Source: Heterostelium album PN500 (Eukaryota; Evosea; Eumycetozoa; Acytosteliales; Acytosteliaceae). From it: a stretch of DNA of 64,000 nucleotides. Shown piece by piece: positions 9,585-20,900 of the stretch; position 1 is the first letter of the stretch, and each line of letters begins with the position of its first letter. The position numbers were made by a program, and so were the translations under genes. The stretch is from assembly GCF_000004825.1 (NCBI RefSeq), contig NW_008805075.1, positions 1,788 to 65,787 of the forward strand. The letters are read 5' to 3'. The notes beneath the pieces are model-generated. The model was not told the DNA's origin and made no database searches. It was given only the letters and a program-made list of their open reading frames with translations.

Positions 9585-11953
9585 TTAAATGTGTTTTAAA
9601 TTATTAAATTTGAATAATGGATTGTGGAAATACATATTGCAATCTTTGTGAAGAGCGATGTTGTGGCAAAAGCATTTTTGTTTGGTTCTTTTTTCTTTAT
9701 AGTTCGTGTTGACGTTATTTAAACAGTAAAAACAATACTCTTGTCCTCCTTCAATGTCTATTAGATCTGGTGTGACAATGGTGTATCTTGTGTTTCTTTC
9801 AATGCTTGGGTTTTTGAGTAGAATTTTGTTAACCACTTCCAAAAGATAGTTTTTGAATCTTAGCGAATTCTCCTTTTCTGACGTTGAGGAGCTGGTGCAA
9901 TTATGTTCTAAAGATTGGAATGCCACAAATGAATTGTATAGAATTGCATAGAAAATATCATTTAATACGACTCTTGAATATGTGCGTGCACGATGGATAT
10001 TTCTTAACGGATTGATGATCATCTTTGTTGAATCTACATAATTGTGGCAGTTATTATACACCCAGACGACTCTTGGTGTTGTTAACTGTTTTGTTGTGTA
10101 GGTTACTTCTCCTTTTACTGTTTTTTTAGTCCTAGAAACTCTCCTCAATTCATGTGTTTTATCTTGGCAGATTGGTTTTGGAATGTTGGTAAAGAAAAAT
10201 ACTGTTTTATCTTTCTTGGCCTGCCATGCTATTGCTGTGTGAAACTTATTGGAACCAAATGACATCTCTCCTTCAGTTGAAAAGTCATTTTTCTTTCGAT
10301 TGCCTCCTTTTCTTGACGGGATGATTTGATCCATAACCTCCTTGCACTTATTCTTAGCAACTGAGACAATGAATGAATAACCTTTGCTTTGGAGGTGCTT
10401 AATATTGTCCATACTGCCAAGAATACCAGCATCAATTATAATACATGTACCAAAGTTAACAGGACAACCTAAATGTTTATCCAGTGCCTCTTCAGTTCTC
10501 TTGAGGATCTCTTGGTTTAAATTTACTGGAATGTTCTGAGACTTAATGATGTTCTTTACATAGTGCTCCAATTCGAAATGGTAAATATATGTAAAAGAGT
10601 CCACCAGTTTCCATAATATGTTGCCAACAGAGTCTGCTTTACCAGCTATGATCTTTTTGCTTCCACCCTTGCCAGTCCACTTGTACAAGTCATCGTCAAA
10701 AGAAAAAGTATCTCCTGGGGTCCAATTAGCTTTGAATATATCATTTACAGCATCCACAATTGGTTGGAAATCGGTACTTGTCAACTTTCCATCTTTGTCA
10801 ATGGTTCCAAAGCCTTTATAGTGCAAACAACGATGAATAGCCTTGAATTTAGAGAATGATAGAATATTGAATACTGAATGGTTGTAAAATGAGATGTTAT
10901 CATCTTTTTTCCACAACTCCTCCATATTCGGGGTCCTAACGAGGCCAGCATAAATGAATATAGCAAGGTATTGCTTAATATCATTTAAACTGAAGTAGGT
11001 GTAGCGTGTATACCATGGAGGTTGCTTTCTGTTTCTCAGAGCTACCAATTTATAATGTTCTTGATATTCATTAGTTGATATGTGTAGCTGTGATAGAAAC
11101 TCTTTAAAGTAGGTATCAAAAACAATTTCTATTCTTTCGTGGAGAGAAAGGGTATTGTAGTTCGCGGGAACCTTAAACTTGACACCTTGGCTATTGCTAG
11201 TCTTCGGAAATGGATTATTCTTGAGGAAATCGATGTTCTCCATTTGTTCTGGTGTAAATCTCATTCCATTGGGCAAGTATTCAATATTTTGCTGATAGAC
11301 AGAGCCATCGCCATCATTACTTGGCACTGCAGTGGAGCCACCATCACCATCACCACCATCACTACCATCTTCTTCTTCTTCTTTCTCCTCTTCTTCTTCA
11401 CCAATGTATTCTTCGAACTCCATATCCATCAAATGAGAATAGCTCTCCTCTTGGTAAACTACCTCTTCTTGGTTTATAAATTCTCTAAGTATAATTCTAC
11501 TTGATTTATTTATGTCAAAGTTCTGGAATGTCATAGGTTCGGGAACGAGTTTAAGTAGTTTAAATAATCGATCCAATGCCACTATATCATTCCATCCATC
11601 TCTGACAAAACTGATGATTTCGTTTAGTGGTATATCATATTTTCTCACCCAGTTTCCAAAGTTGGGATCAAAATAAACATTGTGATCTATCTTTCCTGTT
11701 GACACATCTTTGTTATGCTGTAAAGTAATTATAATATCTTTAAAACATTAACAATTTTGATAGAGATTTATTAATTAATTGATAAATTACCTTTTACTTC
11801 AACAAGTTTCTGTTTTTTATTACTACTTTGATTCTTTTGACTATTTGATTTTTTAGCCACAGCAACTCCACCTAAAAATGCAATTAAAACAAGTCCAAAT
11901 ATAAGATATAAATCGGTTATCGTAAAACCATTATGATTATAAGTGTAGTTCAT
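9585..11953 (-). CDS. piggyBac transposase with predicted N-terminal transmembrane exon
   Basis: The long exon (11717 to 9585) has the DDE_Tnp_1_7 core. The three expected Asp are in FSFDDDLYKW, CIIIDAGILGS and NNCHNYVDSTK. A C-terminal Cys/His zinc finger follows (YCFYCLNN, CFCHNIALHKDC). This frame has no ATG upstream of the core: the open frame begins just after an in-frame stop, and its first ATG (in LVPEPMTFQ) is well inside. A 52-codon exon with ATG at 11953 lies upstream inside the same element. It contains a hydrophobic stretch, LYLIFGLVLIAFLGGVAVA, followed by a Lys-rich segment. Joining it by 11797-11718 (GTAAAA...TTACAG, phase 0) or by 11790-11738 restores one frame of about 762 residues. 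Residues ~90-130 of the long exon are an acidic/Gly-rich tract. The membrane exon is unusual for this family; which splice is used is uncertain. Confidence 0.8.
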
Positions 11954-12159
11954 TGTGAAAAAAGGTCAAAAAAAGAACAGAAATGATGATTTGGTAAAAA
12001 AAAAACAAATTTTTGTGTTCGCGTGTTGAAAGATCAAAAATCAAAAAAAAATTCTCAAATTTGTTTCAAAAGGGTTGATTTAAAAAAATTCAATTTTTTT
12101 TTTTATTTTTCCAACTGGTTTCTTGACGGCAACTGTGTCTGGGATAAAAACACGGTACA

Positions 12160-12172
12160 CACACTTTAGGGG
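12160..12172 (-). repeat. Right terminal inverted repeat of piggyBac
   Basis: CACACTTTAGGGG is the reverse complement of the left repeat at 9461-9473. TTAT follows directly. Confidence 0.85.
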
Positions 12173-12187
12173 TTATTGGTGAAGCAA

Positions 12188-13037
12188 TTATTTTTTGAAA
12201 TTTACAGAATATCCACCAGAGTTTGGATCTTTAATGAATTGAAAGTTATCTGTGCTCAATCCAAATTTACCAAGAAAAGTATTACCAAGATCTTTTAGTT
12301 TCGACATCATCTCTTCACGTTCACGATCCTCTTTGGCTTTGATTATGGGTGGTAGACGTTGTGCTGCCTGTAGAGCGGGTTGGAATCGTGGGTCGATCTC
12401 CAAGCATGCTTTGTAGTCGCTGAGTGCATCCGTCAGTTTCTCTGTTGCTTCGTATGCTTGTGCACGACGGTGTCTCGACTTCATTTGTATGGTATTGCTA
12501 GGTTGTAACTCGAGTGATTCGCTGCAGTCCGACACAACCAAATCATATTGTTTTAAAGCCAGATGTGATGCCGCCCTATTGCAATGGTAGACTGCTACCT
12601 CTTCATTGCAAAGCGAACGACTCTCTTGATGATCTTCATCTTGATCATCGACAATCTCTACAATCTTCTTTGGTTTTGTTAGCAACTCTATTGCTTTTGT
12701 ATAGATATCGATCGCTTCTTTATATTCAGTTGCACCATACAACATATTTCCTTGTGCTTTCAAATTGTTTGCTTTCTCTATATCCTCTTTATTTGCTTTA
12801 TATATCTTTTTCTCTTTGATTATCTCTTTCTTTTCATCTTTACTTGTATTTTTATTATCATTATCTTTATTTTGATTATCATTTTTTTGATCTTGACTAC
12901 CTATATCATTTGTATCATTATCTGTATTACAATTTGTATTTACTTTATTATTATCTATATCTGACTATAATGAAAAAAAGATAGTAAGTAAATATTTAAA
13001 AATTGAATTTATAAAAATAAATATCATTATTTACCAT
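12188..13037 (-). CDS. ttc1: TTC1-like tetratricopeptide co-chaperone
   Basis: The ATG alone forms the first coding exon (13037-13035). The intron 13034-12965 follows, then exon 12964-12188, for 259 residues. The N-terminus is Asp/Asn/Lys-rich. Three TPR units follow: KAQGNMLYGATEYKEAIDIY, CNRAASHLALKQYDLVVSDC and RRAQAYEATEKLTDALSDY. The C-terminus (LKDLGNTFLGKFGLSTDNF, then NSGGYSVNF) is the hallmark of TTC1. TTC1 is an Hsp70/Hsp90-binding TPR protein of the cytosol. Its 3' end lies 15 bp from the right end of the piggyBac element, so its 3' UTR or polyadenylation may now lie in transposon DNA. It shares a ~200-bp divergent promoter with the gene at 13240. Confidence 0.88.
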
Positions 13038-13239
13038 CTTTATTCTAATATAATATATATTATGTTTAAATAAAATTGAAAAACTGATTAATTAAAAAAA
13101 AAATAAGCATTAATCAAATTAAATACTAACACGATTATAAAAAAAAAGATAAATCTTTTTTTTTTTTTTTTTTTGTTGTTAGATTGATTTTAAAAAAAAA
13201 GAGTCAGTGTGATTGTATTCAGACAATCATCTAATTAAT

Positions 13240-13700
13240 ATGAGTAGTATCGATGAAATAGATATCTATTCTGATTTAGCGGGTACTTCAAATGTATCTT
13301 TGTCATATGAACAATTGGAAGAGAAACTTGATCAATTACAGTCAGAGTTTGATAAACTTAAACAAGATTCTCTAAATTCAAATCAATTATTAAATACAAC
13401 TAAACAACAGGTAACTAGCTATCAATCTATTAATAATATTTAATAAACAAGAATAACTTTATTAACCTTTTTTTTTGTTCAAAAAAGTTACAACAAACAA
13501 CAGTACAAAGAGATAATCTTCAAAAAATAAATGAAATTCTAATGAAGAATATCTCATCACTCTACAAAACAGCGTTAGCAGAGTCACAGAGAAAAGATAG
13601 AGAAATAGAATCACTCAGAGAGCAACTTGCAAACAACAACAGTGCAAGAAAACAACCATCATTACCAAAAATCAACATCAAGATAATGAATGGAAAGTAG
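13240..13700 (+). CDS. Small coiled-coil protein resembling the N-terminus of FLASH (CASP8AP2)
   Basis: Exons 13240-13410 and 13488-13700 encode 127 residues. The ATG is the first after an AT-rich leader. Features are EIDIYSDLAG near the start, a heptad coiled coil (YEQLEEKLDQLQSEFDKLKQ), then MKNISSLYKTALAESQRKDR EIESLR. FLASH, which joins histone pre-mRNA 3' processing through Lsm11, has an LDIY motif, a coiled coil and a [22 protein letters not shown] segment in the same order. The likeness is by eye and over a short region. If right, the amoeba protein is a minimal FLASH lacking the long C-terminal part of animal proteins. Otherwise it is an unassigned coiled-coil protein. Confidence 0.5.
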
Positions 13701-13954
13701 TACTTTTCTTTATTTATAATCATTAAAAGATATCTAAAATGTACATAAATACAAAGTAAAATTAAAAATTAATCTTATTGTTGTTTTTTATTTTATTTTA
13801 TTTTTAAAAGTGAAAGTGGTATACAATATCATCAAATCGTCATAATACTTTATTATTATAATGTTGTTATTATTATTATGATTTGATTATTTTTATGTTA
13901 TTATTATTGTTGTTGTTATATAAAGTTGTCGAATGATATGCTATGTTGATTTTT

Positions 13955-14987
13955 TTAATTTAATTTGATGTCGGCTGGAGCGTTGTAGAAGAAACCAGCG
14001 TTAACCAATTCCTTTACGCTACTCTCCAAGACGATAACCGATTTGAAACCTTTGCTTTGCAATTTCAAAGCGGCTTCACATGCAACTGGGTAACCTTTCT
14101 CCTTTGGACCGAGTAAGAGCACCATCGATGACTTGTCGAGTTGCTCCGATGATTTGTCGAGGTGTTCGACTGGGTGACTGACTGAACCGACAACCGACTC
14201 TGCAGCAAACTCGGCGGCAGGACGGATATCGAGCAAATAGAAATCGAATCCCATCATTGCGATACGGTGGAGACCGGCAGTGGCCAGACGTGGGATATGT
14301 GCATACTGTGGGAACGATGGTGATTTCTGCTTGTTTGGACGACGACCTCTCTGTGGTGATGGTCTGGCAACCGATGCCTTGTATACATCCTCTTTGGTTG
14401 CAGTGGTGGTGGTGGTAGTCGATGTTGCTGTTGAATATGACTTGATTGCACTGTAGTTGTTACATTTCAACAGAGATGTTGGAACAACAACTGAATTAAT
14501 TGTACTGTTCAACAAACAATTGCTATATGATGTTCTATTTAATCTAACCTATAATTATATTAATGAAAATCATTAATTTTGTTGTTCAACCTATGAGCAC
14601 TCAATCAATCAACCAATCACAATCAAATTTCCAAAAAAAAAAAAAAAAAGAGGTAGTAAATATCTATTCCATCTCTTGTTTTAAAATGAAATGAATCAAA
14701 CTGTGGTGCATCCATTTCAATATGTATCTATTGTTTAACATTAATATTGTCTACATTTTGTTGTGTGATTTAAGATTATATTATTTTATTGTTTATTGGA
14801 TATTTCTGCTATAATAATGTTTTAATGTGTTCTATTTGTCTGTTTAAGTTCTCTCACTAATCAATAGTTGATTTGAGATTACTAGTGATAATGATGAATT
14901 CTTGAACGTTTGCTGATTGACTGATTGATTGCCTGATTGATTGATTGACTATATTAAAACTAAACATACCAATTGTCTACCAAACAT
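13955..14987 (-). CDS. Rhodanese-like domain protein, probably mitochondrial
   Basis: Exon 1 is 14987-14970 (MFGRQL), then a 421-nt intron, then exon 14548-13955; 203 residues in all. The N-terminus MFGRQLVRLNRTSYSNCLLN is basic and free of acidic residues, as in a mitochondrial presequence. A Thr run and a basic linker follow. The rhodanese-like part starts at about residue 100: FDFYLLDIRPAAEFAAESVV, then SMVLLLGPKEKGYPVACEAA, with LKLQSKGFKSVIVLESSVKE at the end. No active-site Cys is seen at the usual loop position (the loop reads LLGPKEKG), so sulfurtransferase activity is doubtful. Confidence 0.7.
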
Positions 14988-15483
14988 TTTGATTATTATT
15001 ATTAAAGTTATTAAATTATATAAAAATTAAAAAGAGATGCTAATCTGATGGTATGAGTAACAATGATCAAAGTCGAATCTCATTAAAAAAAAAAAAAAAA
15101 ATTAAAAATTAAAAATTATTTTTTGAAAAAAAAATTGTGGTTTTAAAAAACATCACAAACAAATAATAGGTTTAAACACCAACTTATACAATCACATCCA
15201 ACGTACACCTTATAAAGAAAATCAAATAGAGATTAACTTTAGTAGTTATCTCTCATTGTTATTTTAATTTTATTTTTTTGTTTTTGTTTTCATAACAAAT
15301 TAGTTTTTTTTTTTTTTTTTTTGGTCAACAAATACATTTTTTTTTTCAACTATTTTATAAAACTAAAGTACGAGGGAATCGAGTCGATCGATTCACATTA
15401 TATATATATATATACAAGTTCAAAATAATATCATATAGCATAATATTCGACTATTCTTATTATTTTAATTATATAGTATCGAT
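14988..15483. promoter_or_regulatory. Divergent intergenic region between rhodanese-like and ZFC3H1 genes
   Basis: About 500 bp of AT-rich DNA between two head-to-head genes, with A and T tracts at 15083-15100 and 15306-15322, and a TA run (15401-15415) about 70 bp before the ZFC3H1 start. No coding sequence is seen. Confidence 0.5.
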
Positions 15484-15660
15484 ATGGATGCATTGGCATC
15501 TCTGAGATTGAAGGTTTTGTCTTCAAAGAAGAAAAAGAATGATGACGATAAAGAAGATGGTGAAATAGATGATAATACTCCTTTACAGCAGCACCAGCAG
15601 CACCAGCAGCACCAGCAGCAACATCAGCAACATCAGCAACATCAGCACCAGCAATTTAGA

Positions 15661-15742
<82 letters not shown>

Positions 15743-16454
15743 GCAATACATCATTTCATCCTTTTCATGGTGGTGGTATGCCACCACTGCCACCTCCCCC
15801 ACCTCCTCCTTTAAATCAATCAAACAACAATATTCATAGTCATCATAATTTAAATCATAGCCATAATCATCTATTTGTAAGTTTCTATGCATCGCTAGAA
15901 CAATAGTCTATCATCTCCCTCTAGTTACTAATGATAAATTGATTTTTAGATACAAGATAGTATCATCGATAAAGGACCCGTTGATATGGATTTAACGAAT
16001 GAATCTGATATCAATATGTTACATCATATTCAACAACAACACATAATGCAACAACAACAACAGCAACAATCAAATCAATTCTTTAATCAAGGATTTCCAC
16101 AGAATATGTTGTTTAAACAATCAAACTTTGTTACACCACTGCCTATTCCACCACCTCCTTTCATCCCACCACCACTGCCATCTTTCCAACCTGGCAATGG
16201 AATGTCTTCACAGTTTATTTCACCAACAATGGTCGACAATTTAAATATACAGCAACAAATTCAACAACAACAACAGCAACATCAACATATGAATGGTTAC
16301 CTAAATGGATCGAGCAATAATATTAATAGCAATAATAATATGAATATGAACAACAGTAACAATGGTATGAATCAAGTCGAAAACTTACAATTACAACAGT
16401 TGTTGCAACGACAACAACAATTACATTTATTACAGCAGATTCAACAGCAGCAGC

Positions 16455-16524
<70 letters not shown>

Positions 16525-17917
16525 GCAACAACAGCAACAACAGCAACAACAACAACAGCAACAACAGCAACAACAGCAAAATCAACAACTAGTTGGTGTT
16601 ACACCAAAGAAACAAAAATTAGATAACAAGCGTGATTTACCATCACCACCTTCTACATTGTCGGTGTCAGCTACTTCTCCTTCTTCTGTTACTCCACCTA
16701 CAGTTTCAACTCCACCAATAACGACGATCACCTCTGTAAACATGACAAAGAAAAAGGTAAAGAAATCGATAAAGGGATCATCTGGTTCTGTACCACCTGT
16801 ATTGAACAAGACATCAGTTATCAGTACAAACAGTATTACACAACACAGCAAGAATATACCTAGTATGATTATCAATGTTGGTGAGGAAGATACTGACGAT
16901 GATAACGACGACCTCAATCATCGACCTCAATCCAATCAACAAACAAACAATAGCATCAGCACCGCCGATCTGCTTGAAAATGATGTTAGCAACTATGAGG
17001 TTGAAGCCGCCCAAACAGGTCATTTTGATATTGCCACCGACGACTTGGTGGACAGCCTCGCTATGGCAAAGAAGAAAGAGTACACCAGCGAGATGGAGGA
17101 TCTGAAACGACAGATCGCTGCCAAGGAAGAAGCTCTATTGCGAAAGAAGTTGGAGGAGAGAAAGAAATCAAAGTTATCCACCACCAATACACCATCGATG
17201 TCATCAGTCGCCACCGAGCCAAGCGGGTTGTCGCCAATGAATACAGCACCAACCAACGCATCTGCCACCCTTATGCTCTCGTCAGACGACGGTTCTCAGT
17301 CCTATGACAATCACAACAACAACAACAACCACACAACCAATATAGCTAGCGATAACAACATCAATAATAACAGCAGCAGCAACGATGCACCCTTTGAGAG
17401 TATAGACAACAGTCCTCTGACGAACGACGCATTGGCCGAAGAAAAGTCTGCTATGAAAAAGTTAACAACCGATCTTGTTGAAACCAATCGAATGATGGTC
17501 AAGAGTGAAGGTGAGATATTCAGAATCGAACTAGAGTTGGCCGGTGTCGAGTGTCACCGTAAGGAGTTGGAGATAAAGATCAACCAACTCAAGCAGACAC
17601 TCGAGATTTACCAAGCTGACTTGGAGTCAACAGAGAAACAAGCTGAGGAATTCCAATCCAAATTGGAATCACTACGATCAACTTCTACTCTGTTACTCAA
17701 AGCATACAACAACAAGATTAAGACAATCAATCAAAAGAAACGTAAATTCGATGAACTAAGAGAATCATTCACAATGGATCCATTTTTATTGTCCGTAGTA
17801 GACAGAACAACCAACTCAATCATCCTAACTCCACACAATCAGAAAATAATAGACGAAATTTCAACCACCCCAATTTTATCACATTCAAGATTATCTAGAT
17901 TTACCAACAACAACAAC

Positions 17918-17974
<57 letters not shown>

Positions 17975-20900
17975 CATCAATCTTTAATAACTTCAACTTC
18001 TCTACCCTCCAATACAACAACAACTACATCAACCACAACAACTACTTCAAATAATAATAATGATATTAATAGTCCAGAGTTAAATATTGTAAGTAGAACA
18101 GCTGATGATAGTAATAGTTTGACAAATGTTTCTAGACCTAAACGTGTTATCTCGGTGGTAATGAATCCATCTATAAAGAAATCTAGTAATGTTATAGATT
18201 TATTACTTCAGGGCAAAACATTGGATCAATTTATCGATAGAATGATAAAGTATAGTGAAATCATAGTGCTGCCTAAAGTACCAGCTGGTAGCGGTGAGGC
18301 TGATTCAATGGACATAGACAATGCACTCACAGTTTATGTTGCCGAGCAGCCAACCTCTGTTTGGTGTAGCAATGATGGTTCCACAGATTTACACAAACCC
18401 ATTATGAAGAGTATACTGCATGGTGTAGTTCCCGAAAAGTTAGAGACCATCTTGAATCCGATGACCATCACCAATACCTACGTCGGAAACAAGCCAATGC
18501 CCAAAGGGAAATACCAGTCGCCTCTTATGTGTCTCCGATCCTACCGATTCTCCCATACCTACACCAAGTTTTGTCCATTTACACTGACCTCCTCTATGTA
18601 CTCGTCCAAGTTGAATCCAAAGAAGAAACTCTGCATGTATGAACTTGATGGTGTCTGCCGTGATCCTAAATGTACATTCCAACATCAACGTGATTATTCA
18701 ATGTCCAGTAAGTAACTCTGAAAAGATGAGACATTATCAACTGATCAACTAACCCTATCTATCTATTTCTAGATAAGGAAATTATTGAGGATATTATTTC
18801 CTATGCCAACGATAAGGTAGTAGCTGTTCGAAAGGAATGTATGATGTTGTTGGATCAAAAGAAAGAGGATTCATTCCCTCAATCATTGAAGAAAGCATTT
18901 TTTAATGTGATCACAGAGAACAAACAACTCATTCTTCAAGTTGGACCATCACGTCAGAAGGTATTGGATCAAAGAAATCAACAGTTCTTGTCTGAATCGA
19001 TTGCCAAGAGTAAAAAGAAAAAGAAGGAAGCTGTCGTTTATCAACCAATCAATCGTTTGCCTCAGGTTCGCACTGTTGTCAGTTCAACGGTAGTAGAAAA
19101 ACCAGAGACAGAAGACTTCCTCAACATTGAGAAATATGTTGAGATTGTCAGACGTGAGAAGCACAACACTTCTAATTCACATAAAGATGAAATGAGTGAT
19201 GATGAAGCACCGCCTCCCTCCGTTCCGCTCAGCTCAACAACTCGATCGATCACCACTGGCGATGACAAATCAGCTGAAGAGCCTGTCGATTCACATTGTC
19301 ATGACTCGGAGGATCCAAGAGTAGAAGAGTTGGTTCATAGTTTTGGTGAGTTTGACGAGGAAGTCAGAGCTCGTTATGGAGTCACCAACGTTAGCTCCAT
19401 CGAATATATGTCGAATCCAACAAGTCTGATGCTCTGCTTTGGTTATCTATGCTCATCGTCAGTCACAGACATTCTCAACAACTCTGACAAACGACAAGAA
19501 ATCCTCGATAAACTCTATGACATTGTCAGTCATAATCCACACTCTGAGATCTTTTGGAAGATCTACATTGAGGTCTACTCTAGAAAGTACAGTAATTCCT
19601 CTACAGAGATCGACGAACTCATCAATGCCGCTCTCAGAACTTGCAACTCTATTGTTCTGATCTTGATGAAGCTGCAACTACCAAACACTCTGAGCCAAAA
19701 GATTTCTATAGCCACTCATACACTCACACAGATCTTCAACAAATCAGGACCATTCGAATCGCTTCCAGCGAATGAACTGTCATTCTGGTGTTTGGAGATC
19801 ATTCTTACCTACTTGCGTGTCGTTCTTGAAGCTGGATGGCGTGACTCACTCATCATGGACTTCCTTCTCTTCTTTGAGCTCGACAGTAGCAAGTATGCAA
19901 ATGTGTTCATGCCCAACTATAACCATTTCAAACAACGCGAACCATTCCTTCCAACCAATAGCAATGACTTGGAGTCGACACTGATGCCTCAAGAGCAGAG
20001 TTTTCTCAAGATGATATTCTTCTCGTTGGTCGTCTTCAATGAGATACCAGATGCCACTCAACTCTATGAGAATCAATCGGTCAATACGCTGGCGCCGAAG
20101 CTATTCATCATGAAATGGAAGTCTTACTTTGATGGCACTGCCTATCTTAAAGTGAGCAAAGAATATTCGGAAGCCATTGATTCAATGTTTACTGAACTCA
20201 GTGATGACACTGAAAACTATACGTTGAATCATCTTTACTTCCAATCATATGTAATACCTCAGGAGAAGTTAGTTTTTTCGGTGCAAACCAACCTTAAACA
20301 ACACCCAAATCACACAAAGACTTGGTTGTTTTTAGCAAGAAGATACAGAGAGGTTAACACTCTGAAAAAGGCACTCAAAATCAATCAGGATTCATTCGAA
20401 CTATTGAAAGAGTATGTTGTATCTTTAACTTTTATGAATAATACTGTAAACGCGATTGCAGCCATCGATAATAAGATATTAAAACTATTCTCAACAGATA
20501 AGGTATGTTATTTCTAAATGCATATTTAAAATTTAAAAAATATTTATTTATTTATTTATTTTTAATAATAGTCACAGGAACTATTAATTAAAGATGAAAA
20601 GATAACTACAAACTCATTATTTAATATAATACTTGGTAGAAATGATTTAACTGTATCTATAAATGCTCTGTCAATGAATTGTAAGTTAAACTAAAAAATA
20701 TTTTTTATTTTTAAATTTTCTAATTTTTTTTAATTTGTTTTAAATTCATTAAAGATAAAACTATAAATGAAGATCAATATGTACACTTTTGGCTAGTCTA
20801 TATAATTTATTTATATTTACAAAAGAACTACAATGATATTATACCTACAATGAAGCAAGCACTCACCCGTTTAACTTCGTTATCCGATAAGAAGTTAGTT

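Larger units (their letters stand above)
9461..12172 (-). mobile_element. Complete piggyBac-family DNA transposon
   Basis: CCCCTAAAGTGTG at 9461-9473 is exactly repeated in inverted orientation at 12160-12172. Both ends are flanked outside by TTAT (9457-9460 and 12173-12176), which fits a 4-bp target duplication. The 13-bp repeat length and CCC start fit piggyBac elements, although their usual target is TTAA. The 2.7-kb interior encodes one transposase on the minus strand, apparently intact. The right end lies 11 bp past the TTC1 stop codon and the left end about 160 bp past the Fanzor stop. So the element sits between the 3' ends of two convergent genes, a place that spares coding sequence. 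Confidence 0.88.

Noticed and set aside
12752-12964. Hydrophobic Ile/Phe frame on the plus strand
   Set aside because: Antisense of the Asn/Asp/Lys-rich N-terminus of TTC1.
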